In this document: in pieces, positions 1-6,447 of the stretch
How the letters are laid out: every line of letters starts with the position of its first letter
How positions within the stretch are numbered: the stretch's first letter is position 1
Assembly: GCA_035515075.1 (NCBI GenBank)
Contig: DATJBZ010000003.1
Coordinates: forward strand, 1-11,143
Length of the DNA: 11,143 nucleotides
From: Moheibacter sp035515075
GTDB lineage: Bacteria; Bacteroidota; Bacteroidia; Flavobacteriales; Weeksellaceae
Direction: 5' to 3'
Notes under the pieces: model-generated
Database searches by the model: none
Told to the model about the DNA's origin: nothing
Seen by the model: only the letters and a program-made list of their open reading frames with translations
Translations under genes and position numbers: made by a program

Positions 1-79
1 GTTCTTTTAAAGCCTCTATGGCCACCTGTGATTTAAATTCACTGCTAAATTTCCTGCGTGTTCTTTTCATGTTTTCCAT
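1..79 (-). CDS. IS3-family transposase OrfA, N-terminal fragment (partial)
   Basis: The minus strand from the ATG at 79 reads MENMKRTRRKFSSEF, followed by KSQVAIEALKE, and is still open at base 1. This is the typical beginning of the IS3-family OrfA helix-turn-helix protein (PF01527 family), which recognises the terminal repeats and, through a programmed frameshift, is fused to the OrfB integrase domain. The second ATG at 70 could equally be the start; many relatives begin at MKRTRRKF. Only about 26 residues are visible, so it cannot be judged whether the element is intact. Its position at the outer side of a tRNA-linked integrated segment fits accessory DNA. Confidence 0.8.
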   Translation of the reverse strand, partial: MENMKRTRRKFSSEFKSQVAIEALKE

Positions 80-148
80 TGTTTAAAATTAATAAAATTT
101 TCAACTTAAACACTGGTACTAATTTGTCGAGGTATTATAGACAATCCA
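1..148 (-). mobile_element. End of an IS3-family insertion sequence (cut by window edge)
   Basis: The segment holds the first codons of an IS3-type orfA on the minus strand plus about 70 bases of leader. A likely element terminus is the minus-strand sequence starting TGGATTGTCTATAATACC (148 down to 131), because IS3-family ends usually begin with TG and lie 50 to 100 bases before orfA. The other end and any target duplication are outside the window, so the exact boundary at 148 is an inference. The transposase identity is much firmer than the boundary. Confidence 0.65.
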
Positions 149-249
149 TTTTTTGAAATTAATGTTTTCATAATTAAATAATTTAAGATTTATTGATCTA
201 CTCTATTATTCAGGTTTTCGATCTTCCCCCTACAACTAGCCAGTTATTT

Positions 250-1752
250 TTAATATGTTAATAAACTTTCCTTTAATAATCCACTAATTCTATACTTCAT
301 TATTTGAGAGCCAAAAAGAGCGTATAAATTACCTTCCGACACAACGAATTGACTCAATTTCTTTTCATTAAGTCCCGTCAGATAAAAACTGAATAAGTAA
401 ATTCCCTTTTTTACGTCGTACACATCAATCGTCGCAGACATCCCCCAAGTTTTTTTATCATCATATTTTCCTCGCAAAGCTGAGTGGATAAACAAATGAT
501 TCTTAAAAACTGCTCCATTTAGATTAACTGCTGTTGGCGTGGTTTTCATTTCCAAGCCTTTGGAAGTTCTCACAATTTTAATTTTTGCTATACTTACCGT
601 ATCAATCGTATTACCTTGATAGATTAACCTGCCATTATGATTAACAACTGAAAATTGATTTCTGTAACGATAAGTGTAAACAAAATTTCTGGAGTGATTA
701 TCCACAAGGAGAAACCCATCAGTATCAAAAATCCCATCATTTTCATTTTGTGCAATTAATAAGTTTTCAAATAATTTAAAACCTTTAGGTGATTTTAAAT
801 CCAATGATCCTAAAACATTCTCTCCGGTTTCTGATTTATTACTTCGGAAAACAATAGTGTTTTCATCAATTGGCTCCGCAATAGTGAAATAGGGTTCGTC
901 TTCAACCTTTAATTTAGCCCGTTTATTCTCAATTTCTCCAACGTAAAAACATGGAACACTCCCATCGAAAAGAAAGAAATTTGGAGTGAAAACACGGAGC
1001 TGTACTGCGCGAAATTTAAAATTGCTTTCCTCTGGTTCTAACCTAATTTCTTTTAGCTTGTGAAAACTGTTATGCAATTCAAGTGCATTTAAAGGAGATA
1101 AATAATTACCTAAAAAAATAACACTATCAGTTAAACCAGCAAAATAATAGGAATTGTTCTTTAATTCAATTTGCTTTTCAAATTCAATTATATGAGGAGG
1201 AAAGCTGCGAATGAAAGGATTCTCTTTCTTGATGATGTGCTCTGATGAAAAAAACAACACCATTACAACTGCACTGGATAAGGTGGCTAAGAGAATTAAC
1301 TTTGAAAAGATGCTGATCTTATTCGAATTCTTGCAGTTTTCAATTGTCCAAATTGCGCAAGCGCCTAAGCCAACAAAAGCCAAATTGAAAACTAGATGTT
1401 CCGTCCATCCTAACTTTTCTAAAACTCCACCGCAGGAACAAGGAACAAAATCACTGTAATTGAGGATCAAGTAAATGTAAATACTGAAAGCTACCATCAA
1501 TGAAAAAGAGCCATACAGCCCAATCAGTTTCGTTCGATCAAAAATCAAAGCAGCAGCCAATAGCAATTCAATGAATATGACCATAAAAGAAATAGGCCCT
1601 GCATAGGCGCTGAGCAAAGGAGACTGCCCTAGTTGAATCTGAAAGTTCTCAAAGTCCAAAAGTTTACTAACTGACGCATATACAAATAGAAGTATATACA
1701 GATAACTTATGAGGTTAATTATGGAGTTTTTAGTAGAAGTACTTAGTATCAT
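250..1752 (-). CDS. MauE/DoxX-type redox-associated membrane protein with large extracytoplasmic beta-rich domain
   Basis: The 500-residue protein starts with about 170 residues containing five hydrophobic segments (roughly 13-30, 53-72, 76-98, 117-137, 147-169). Between the third and fourth lies PCSCGG with Cys105 and Cys107, followed by LEKLGW. This matches the MauE/DoxX family (PF07291-like), whose members are thought to pass electrons or disulfides across the membrane for maturation of secreted proteins. From about residue 172 to the end is a non-membrane domain rich in short beta strands (for example FDTDGFLLVD, NHNGRLIYQG, VVSEGNLYALFG), probably a propeller-like periplasmic domain. That reading is inferred from strand pattern, not from a recognised motif. 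The gene stands alone between an IS3 end and the recombinase module. A -7 box TAGTTTTG lies about 60 bases upstream. I know this architecture from Bacteroidota but no assigned substrate; no partner peptide or thioredoxin gene is visible here. Confidence 0.7.
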   Translation of the reverse strand: MILSTSTKNSIINLISYLYILLFVYASVSKLLDFENFQIQLGQSPLLSAYAGPISFMVIFIELLLAAALIFDRTKLIGLYGSFSLMVAFSIYIYLILNYSDFVPCSCGGVLEKLGWTEHLVFNLAFVGLGACAIWTIENCKNSNKISIFSKLILLATLSSAVVMVLFFSSEHIIKKENPFIRSFPPHIIEFEKQIELKNNSYYFAGLTDSVIFLGNYLSPLNALELHNSFHKLKEIRLEPEESNFKFRAVQLRVFTPNFFLFDGSVPCFYVGEIENKRAKLKVEDEPYFTIAEPIDENTIVFRSNKSETGENVLGSLDLKSPKGFKLFENLLIAQNENDGIFDTDGFLLVDNHSRNFVYTYRYRNQFSVVNHNGRLIYQGNTIDTVSIAKIKIVRTSKGLEMKTTPTAVNLNGAVFKNHLFIHSALRGKYDDKKTWGMSATIDVYDVKKGIYLFSFYLTGLNEKKLSQFVVSEGNLYALFGSQIMKYRISGLLKESLLTY

Positions 1753-1810
1753 TTCAATTCCTTTTAAATATCCGATTTTTAAATGAAGAAAAGCGGTATT
1801 AATTGAAAAT

Positions 1811-1818
1811 CAAAACTA
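1811..1818 (-). promoter_or_regulatory. Possible -7 box for the MauE-type gene
   Basis: The minus strand carries TAGTTTTG, a full match to the Bacteroidota -7 consensus TAnnTTTG, about 60 bases before the ATG at 1752. No TTTG is found at the expected -33 position, so this is only a weak candidate. Confidence 0.3.
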
Positions 1819-1855
1819 TAGAATGAATCCTAAAATACTATTGCGAAAAAGTAGC

Positions 1856-1960
1856 CAGTATTTGTCAAAAATGTACTCTAAATGTTAAAGTTAAATAGCC
1901 TCATATGTTAATTGCTCATCTATTAATATTAAAACTGATGATTTGTTTGGACAAATACTG
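1856..1960. repeat. Long-spaced inverted repeat CAGTATTTGTC / GACAAATACTG
   Basis: An 11-base perfect inverted repeat has its left arm at 1856-1866 and its right arm at 1950-1960, separated by 83 bases. Allowing two mismatches, the similarity extends to about 17 bases per arm. It lies in the otherwise gene-free stretch 1753-2039 between the divergent MauE-type gene and the 57-residue gene. The arms could be two half-sites or operators for a DNA-binding protein of the element; that role is inferred only from position. Confidence 0.5.
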
Positions 1961-2039
1961 CCAATCATGGCCTTAAATGGTCAATTTCTTCTTTGTAATT
2001 TCTCAACTTTTAATTTTACTCTTTTCTATTTAAATTAAA

Positions 2040-2213
2040 ATGTCTGATTTCAAAGCAAGAACAAAACTCACTCCAGAAAGAGCCCACAAAATGCTCCAAA
2101 AAGAAGATATGGAAATTACATTGGAAGAGGCTGAAAAAATTTTGGAGTTCTTAAGAAAATTGGCTAATATAGCTGTATCAAACTATCTTAAAAACAAGGG
2201 CAAAGACCTTTGA
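2040..2213 (+). CDS. Small helical protein (57 aa) upstream of the serine recombinase
   Basis: An ATG at 2040 opens a frame of 57 residues ending with TGA at 2213: MSDFKARTKLTPERAHKML, then a charged segment, then TLEEAEKILEFLRKLANIAV and a Lys-rich tail. The composition is strongly helical, with a heptad-like run of Leu/Ile in the second half. It contains no cysteines, no signal peptide and no membrane segment, so it should be cytoplasmic. It precedes the recombinase by 90 bases on the same strand. Short proteins of this look, with an E-x-A-x-x-I-L-E-F-L motif, are in my recollection often found just before serine recombinases in Bacteroidota integrative elements. A role as directionality or accessory factor, or as a regulator of the recombinase, is plausible but not shown by the sequence. 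Confidence 0.6.
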   Translation: MSDFKARTKLTPERAHKMLQKEDMEITLEEAEKILEFLRKLANIAVSNYLKNKGKDL

Positions 2214-2303
2214 TTCTTCCCTTCTTATTATATCTTAGTTAGCCGTCTTATAGGTTAATTTCTTCTAAGGAGATATCAATTATAACAACAAAATCCCCAG
2301 AAA

Positions 2304-3899
2304 ATGATGAAAATCACCGATTTATACATTAGAGTTAGCACCGACGACCAAGCTGACAATGGCTATTCACAAAGAAATCAAGAGGAAGTTCTACGCAAAT
2401 ATTGTAAAATCAATAATATTCAAATAAGGGAAGTTGTTTATGAAGATCATTCAGCTAAATCTTTTAACAGACCTGAATGGAAGAAGCTTATTACTCTATT
2501 AAAAAGATATAAAAATAAAACCGATCTTATTTTATTTACCAAATGGGATCGGTTCAGTAGAAATACTGGAGATGCCTATCAAATGATCAGTCAATTAAGA
2601 AAATTAGGAGTTGAACCACAGGCAATAGAACAACCATTAGATCTTTCCGTTCCTGAAAACAAATTGATGCTTGCCTTTTATTTAGCGGCACCTGAAGTAG
2701 AAAATGACCGAAGGGCACTTAATGTTTTTGTTGGAATGCGTAGGGCTAAAAAAGAAGGCCGTTACATGGGAACTCCACCAGCAGGATACAAAAATAGAAC
2801 CAGTGAGGAGGGAATTAAATATATAAAGAAAGTCGAGCCTGAAGCTTCCATCATGAAATGGGCTTTTGAAGAGATTGCCCAAGAAAAGTACAATACTTTA
2901 CAAATCTTTAAAACAGCTCAAAAAAAAGGTTTGAAAATTAGCAAAAGTAGTTTTTGGAGAGCCATAGTAAATCCACTCTATTGCGGAAAAATATTTATTC
3001 CCAAATACAAAGAAGAACCAAGCGCCTTGATAAAAGGATTACATGAACCTATTATTACCGAAGAACTTTATTATAAAGTACAGGAAGCACTAGATGCTAG
3101 AAGAAAAAACTATCGGCCCAAAATTGAGGTTATAGACGACTTTCCACTAAGAGGTTTTCTAATGTGTCCTAAGTGCGAAAAACTACTAACTGCAAGCAAA
3201 TCAAAAGGAAGAAATAAATATTATGCATACTATCATTGTACAGATGGATGTTCACACAGAGTAAGAGCTGAAATCCCAAATGAAGAAATGGGCTATAAAC
3301 TTCAACAATTTATACCAAAAGAAAATTGCAAAGAACTCTATAAAATCATTATCACTGAAGAGTTTTACCGCCAAACCGGAAATTCAGCAAATGAAAAGAA
3401 AAAAATTCATGAAAGTATCAAAGACTATCAAAAAAGATTATCGTACACAAGAGACCTCCTTGCAACACAACAAATTGATGCTTCAGATTATAAAAATATA
3501 AAGTCTGATTATGAAGAAGTAATTTCAAAGCTAGAAGGTAAACTATCAGAATTTATTAATACTTCAAATGACTTAGAATCTTTACTCAACGAGGGTATTG
3601 ACAGACTTCTACAATTGAATTACAGTTATGAAAAGGGAGATTTGAAGGGAATTCGGGATCTTATTGGTTCGATTTTCCCTGAAAATCTGACTTTTGAAGA
3701 AAACTCATTTCGAACCACAAGAATCAATGATGTTGCGAAGTTCATATACCTGATTAACAGCGAATTAGGGGAAAATAAAAACGGGAAAAAGAATATTAAA
3801 AATTCTTTTTCCCGCGAAGTAGACCCACAGGGATTCGAACCCCGACAAACGGTACCAAAAACCGGTGTGCTACCGTTACACCATGGGTCTTGCTTTTGA
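2304..3899 (+). CDS. Large serine recombinase (integrase of a tRNA-Gln-linked element)
   Basis: This 531-residue protein belongs to the serine recombinase family that cuts and rejoins DNA through a phosphoserine link. The N-terminal resolvase domain (about 3-150) has YIRVST with nucleophile Ser12, and the DRFSRN motif at 82-87. The recombinase domain (PF07508 type, about 155-270) begins GTPPAGY and includes NPLYCGKI. A zinc ribbon follows with Cys288, Cys291, Cys312 and Cys316. Residues 365-440 look coiled-coil. Two consecutive ATGs (2304, 2307) are possible starts; the second, giving MKITDLYIRVS, is equally likely. An AAGGAG at 2267 is too far away to decide. The family-like sequence ends near ELGENKNG (487-494). 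The remaining residues are encoded by a terminator hairpin (3782-3814) and by the antisense strand of tRNA-Gln, giving the artefact-like DPQGFEPRQ tail, so the true stop may have been lost or displaced when the element integrated. With the 57-residue gene upstream it forms the integration module at the element's end. Confidence 0.9.
   Translation: MMKITDLYIRVSTDDQADNGYSQRNQEEVLRKYCKINNIQIREVVYEDHSAKSFNRPEWKKLITLLKRYKNKTDLILFTKWDRFSRNTGDAYQMISQLRKLGVEPQAIEQPLDLSVPENKLMLAFYLAAPEVENDRRALNVFVGMRRAKKEGRYMGTPPAGYKNRTSEEGIKYIKKVEPEASIMKWAFEEIAQEKYNTLQIFKTAQKKGLKISKSSFWRAIVNPLYCGKIFIPKYKEEPSALIKGLHEPIITEELYYKVQEALDARRKNYRPKIEVIDDFPLRGFLMCPKCEKLLTASKSKGRNKYYAYYHCTDGCSHRVRAEIPNEEMGYKLQQFIPKENCKELYKIIITEEFYRQTGNSANEKKKIHESIKDYQKRLSYTRDLLATQQIDASDYKNIKSDYEEVISKLEGKLSEFINTSNDLESLLNEGIDRLLQLNYSYEKGDLKGIRDLIGSIFPENLTFEENSFRTTRINDVAKFIYLINSELGENKNGKKNIKNSFSREVDPQGFEPRQTVPKTGVLPLHHGSCF
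3782..3814 (-). terminator. Rho-independent terminator of tRNA-Gln, inside the recombinase frame
   Basis: A perfect 13-bp stem (3782-3794 with 3802-3814) and a 7-base loop are followed on the minus strand by TTTTTATTTTC. It begins 5 bases past the tRNA 3' end and should end tRNA-Gln transcripts, and probably also guaA transcripts, which lack a terminator of their own. On the plus strand no T-run follows, so it should not stop the recombinase mRNA, although the hairpin is inside that coding frame (codons about 493-504). Confidence 0.85.
3820..3890 (-). tRNA. tRNA-Gln (anticodon UUG)
   Basis: The minus strand from 3890 folds as a 71-base tRNA. The acceptor stem is AGACCCA/TGGGTCT, the D stem GTGT/GCAC with loop AACGGTA, the anticodon loop TTTTGGT with anticodon TTG, and the T stem CGGGG/CCCTG with loop TTCGAAT; the discriminator base is A and no CCA is encoded. 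It decodes CAA and probably CAG as glutamine. In the anticodon stem the outermost pair 27-43 is a C-U mismatch; the other four pairs are standard. The tRNA has its own promoter (3909-3939) and terminator (3782-3814). Its 3' end faces the recombinase-bearing segment, so it is the likely integration target, with the recombinase frame running antisense through the whole gene. Confidence 0.93.
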
Positions 3900-3908
3900 T
3901 TTCGAGTG

Positions 3909-3939
3909 CAAATATAGGCCTTATTTCTTACCGACCAAA
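3909..3939 (-). promoter_or_regulatory. Promoter of tRNA-Gln, Bacteroidota type
   Basis: The minus strand has TTTG (3939-3936), a 19-base spacer and TATATTTG (3916-3909). This is a full match to the phylum's -33 TTTG and -7 TAnnTTTG consensus with the usual spacing. The tRNA 5' end at 3890 lies 19 bases beyond, leaving a short leader. Confidence 0.8.
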
Positions 3940-3958
3940 CTTATTGGCAACTTTTTTA

Positions 3959-5488
3959 TCATTCCCATTCTATTGTGGCAGGGGGTTTCGAGCTAATGTC
4001 ATACGCCAATCGATTTATCCCATTGACTTCCTTGATGATACGATTGGAAACCAATTCTAAAAAATCATAGGGTAATTTTGACCAAGTGGCCGTCATAAAG
4101 TCAATGGTATCTGCTGATCTCAATACCGCGGTGTATTCATAGGTCCTTTGGTCGCCTGAAAAACCGACAGATTTCACGGGTAAAAGCACCACGAAAGCTT
4201 GGCTTACGTTGTCGTACAAATTGTGTCGGTACAATTCTTCGGTAAAAATCGCATCGGCTTCTTGTAAGATGCGCACTTTGTCTTCGTCAATGGCTCCCAA
4301 AATACGCACGCCCAATCCAGGACCTGGAAATGGATGGCGGTATACCAATTCCTTGGGCAATCCCAAAGCCAATCCCGCTTTCCGAACCTCATCCTTGAAT
4401 AAATCACGCAATGGCTCCAAAAGCGCTAATTTCATGTCGTCTGGCAAACCACCCACATTGTGGTGCGACTTCACCGCTACGCCACCTTTGACAGCAAGCG
4501 ATTCGATCACATCTGGATAAATCGTGCCTTGCGCCAAAAACTCAGCATCATTGAATTTACGCGATTCTGCCGTGAAGACTTCGATGAATTCTTTGCCGAT
4601 GATTTTCCGTTTTTGTTCTGGATCATCCACGCCTTTCAATTGGGAAAAAAACTGCTCCTTGGCATCGATCAATTTGATGTTCAATTGAAAATGTTGTCCG
4701 TAAACTTCCATGACTTTTTTGCCTTCATCTTTGCGCAACAAACCGGTGTCCACGAAAATACACGTCAACTGATTGCCAATCGCACGATGAATTAAAATGG
4801 CTGCAACAGATGAATCAACGCCACCTGACAAGCCCAAAATAACTTGCTTGTCGCCTACTGTTTCTTTGATTTTTTCAATTTGGGTTTGAATGAAATCTTG
4901 GATGTCCCAATTGGTTTCTGCTTCGCAAATTCTAAAAATGAAATTTTCAATGATGTGGCTACCAAAATCACTGTGTGAAACTTCTGGATGAAATTGCACC
5001 CCATAAATTTTTTGTGCATCATTCACGATCGAAGCTATGTCCATCAACGACTTCCCACCTATTTTGAAACCTTCTGGTAAAGTTTGAACAACTTCCAATT
5101 GACTGAGCCAAACGGAACTAACTTGCGGTACATTATCAAATAAGACTGAACTTTCTGTCCATTCAAAATCTGCTACATGGTAAGCTTTTTCATTGGCTGT
5201 TTCAACTTTTCCGCCCAATAGATGCACGATAGTTTGCATACCATAGTCGATCCCTAAAATGGGAATGCCTTGTGCGAAAAGCTGTGCATCGATCAATGAA
5301 GCATCAGCTTCCATCACCGAAGCTGCTTCTCCTGACAAGATGATGCCTTTGGGTTGTTTGCTTAAAATAATGTCAAGTGAAGTGTGGTAAGGTAAAATTT
5401 CTGCATAAACGCCGAAATTCCGAATCTTCCTTGCAATCAATTGATTGTACTGCGAACCGAAGTCCAAAATGATGATTCCGTTTGTCAT
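3959..5488 (-). CDS. guaA: GMP synthase GuaA with degenerate glutaminase domain
   Basis: The gene encodes the last step of GMP formation: XMP plus ATP and an ammonia source give GMP, AMP and PPi. With the start at 5488 (MTNGIIILDFGSQ) the protein has 509 residues, normal for the family; the longer frame to 5521 adds only 11 unconserved residues. The synthetase half is intact: P-loop SGGVDSS (221-227), AQGTIYPDVIES, KSHHNVGGLP, RHPFPGPGLGVRILG and the C-terminal SSKPPATIEWE. The class I glutaminase half (about 5-190) keeps the fold, and His167 and Glu169 in QFHPEV, but the usual GICYGMQ nucleophile elbow reads GIDYGMQ, so Asp81 replaces the catalytic Cys. The oxyanion-type SGGP motif is SGEA (52-55), and the usual SHGD is SQLE (129-132). 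It should therefore use free ammonia or a separate glutaminase. A lone -7 box precedes it, and it likely shares the tRNA-Gln terminator. The identity is certain; the loss of glutaminase is inferred from residues. Confidence 0.95.
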   Translation of the reverse strand: MTNGIIILDFGSQYNQLIARKIRNFGVYAEILPYHTSLDIILSKQPKGIILSGEAASVMEADASLIDAQLFAQGIPILGIDYGMQTIVHLLGGKVETANEKAYHVADFEWTESSVLFDNVPQVSSVWLSQLEVVQTLPEGFKIGGKSLMDIASIVNDAQKIYGVQFHPEVSHSDFGSHIIENFIFRICEAETNWDIQDFIQTQIEKIKETVGDKQVILGLSGGVDSSVAAILIHRAIGNQLTCIFVDTGLLRKDEGKKVMEVYGQHFQLNIKLIDAKEQFFSQLKGVDDPEQKRKIIGKEFIEVFTAESRKFNDAEFLAQGTIYPDVIESLAVKGGVAVKSHHNVGGLPDDMKLALLEPLRDLFKDEVRKAGLALGLPKELVYRHPFPGPGLGVRILGAIDEDKVRILQEADAIFTEELYRHNLYDNVSQAFVVLLPVKSVGFSGDQRTYEYTAVLRSADTIDFMTATWSKLPYDFLELVSNRIIKEVNGINRLAYDISSKPPATIEWE

Positions 5489-5503
5489 TGTGTGAATTTT
5501 GAA

Positions 5504-5511
5504 CAAAAATA
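5504..5511 (-). promoter_or_regulatory. Possible -7 box for guaA
   Basis: The minus strand has TATTTTTG, which fits TAnnTTTG, 15 bases before the chosen guaA start. No TTTG is at the standard -33 distance, so the leader would be very short and the call is weak. I see no purine riboswitch fold in the 138 bases between guaA and the sirtuin gene. Confidence 0.35.
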
Positions 5512-5626
5512 AGGATTCCATTACAAAAAAGAAGTCCTGAAAGCCATAGATTTATTTTGATCGGTGGACGGCGTCTAAAATTTAACATTGAATTCATCAT
5601 AAAATACAATGCAAAAAACTCTTTAT

Positions 5627-6295
5627 TCACCAATCCAAATCCAGCACGCCTTCCGTCGCTTTTTTCTGGATCACATGTACATGGGGAGCATTGGACAAAG
5701 CCACCGAATGAGGATCAATGACGTAAATTGGTTTGCCTTCAGGAACGAAATCCACCAAAGAAGCCGCTGGATAAACTTGCAACGAAGTACCAATCACCAA
5801 CAACACATCCGCCTCCACAACTGCTGTGATCGCTCGATCCATCATCGGCACCATTTCTCCAAACCAAACAATGTGTGGCCGCAGTTGTGCGCCATCTTCC
5901 GCCAAATCTCCTATTTGAAGGTCATCATGCCAGTCCATTACTAAACTTTCGTCTGCTACACTTCTTACTTTCAATAATTCTCCATGCAAATGAATCACTC
6001 TTGAAGAGCCCGCCCGCTCATGCAAATCATCCACATTTTGTGTGATGATCTCTACTTCATATTTTTGTTCCAAATTTTTCAAAAAGCAATGGGCCGCATT
6101 GGGCTGTACTTCCTTCAATTGCTTTCTTCTTACATTGTAAAAATCCAACACCAATTTAGGATTGTTCAACCAACCTTGCCATGAAGCCACTTCCATGATG
6201 TCATGATTTTCCCACAAACCATTGCTGTCACGAAAAGTTGATATGCCACTTTCAGCACTAATTCCTGCTCCTGTCAGTACCACAATTTTTTTCAT
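5627..6295 (-). CDS. cobB: Sirtuin-type NAD-dependent protein deacylase, zinc-less
   Basis: This 222-residue protein removes acyl groups from lysines using NAD+, giving nicotinamide and O-acyl-ADP-ribose. The Rossmann-fold NAD site shows GAGISAESGI (9-18) and FRD (21-23); TQNVD is at 85-89, the catalytic His104 is in HLHGE, and GTSLQVYPAA is at 169-178. Tyr53 and Arg56 form the Y-x-x-R motif that in SIRT5/CobB class III sirtuins favours succinyl- and other acidic acyl-lysines. The small domain after the catalytic His (about 107-140) has none of the four zinc cysteines; the only Cys in the protein is Cys70. From memory, this zinc-free form is common in Bacteroidota, so it probably is not a defect. 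The start at the ATG at 6295 matches the family N-terminus exactly. It lies upstream of guaA on the same strand, but a 138-base gap and a separate -7 box argue for independent transcription. The symbol cobB is by family. Confidence 0.92.
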   Translation of the reverse strand: MKKIVVLTGAGISAESGISTFRDSNGLWENHDIMEVASWQGWLNNPKLVLDFYNVRRKQLKEVQPNAAHCFLKNLEQKYEVEIITQNVDDLHERAGSSRVIHLHGELLKVRSVADESLVMDWHDDLQIGDLAEDGAQLRPHIVWFGEMVPMMDRAITAVVEADVLLVIGTSLQVYPAASLVDFVPEGKPIYVIDPHSVALSNAPHVHVIQKKATEGVLDLDW

Positions 6296-6323
6296 TTTCT
6301 AAATTTTATTGGATGCTTTCCTT

Positions 6324-6331
6324 CAAAAATA
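6324..6331 (-). promoter_or_regulatory. Possible -7 box for the sirtuin gene
   Basis: The minus strand has TATTTTTG, the same 8-mer as before guaA, 29 bases before the ATG at 6295. A TTCG (6353-6350), one base off TTTG, lies 18 bases further up. It is a moderate match to the Bacteroidota promoter pattern. Confidence 0.45.
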
Positions 6332-6369
6332 GCAAGTTTTTCATCAATTCGAAGCTTTCGTTTCATAAA

Positions 6370-6399
6370 AGAAGCCCCACAACACATGATGGGGCTTCT
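6370..6399 (-). terminator. Rho-independent terminator after the T9SS propeller gene
   Basis: A perfect 10-bp stem AGAAGCCCCA/TGGGGCTTCT with a 10-base loop is followed on the minus strand by TTTATG. It starts 49 bases after the stop of the propeller gene and sits before the sirtuin promoter, separating the two units. Confidence 0.8.
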
Positions 6400-6447
6400 C
6401 ACTCAAATTAACCATGAAGCAAATCAATTTATTTATTTTTAATCAAA

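Noticed and set aside
234..245. AACTAGCCAG shared between 234-243 and 10667-10676
   Set aside because: A 10-base match without further similarity is expected by chance in 11 kb with skewed composition; not an att repeat.
1890..1975. Possible 25-residue minus-strand peptide (MIGSICPNKSS...) upstream of the MauE-type gene
   Set aside because: Considered as a partner peptide of the redox protein, but it has no signal peptide, lacks a cysteine pair, and overlaps the inverted repeat; likely chance.
2267..2272. AAGGAG resembling a Shine-Dalgarno site before the recombinase
   Set aside because: It is over 30 bases from the ATGs at 2304/2307, with no in-frame start codon at a suitable distance.
4204..4795. 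Open frames of 67 to 111 codons over guaA
   Set aside because: They lie in other frames of a highly conserved gene and encode no recognisable protein.
5489..5521. N-terminal extension of guaA by 11 codons
   Set aside because: The family starts at MTNGIIILDFGSQ-like sequence; the extension is unconserved and covers the possible -7 box.
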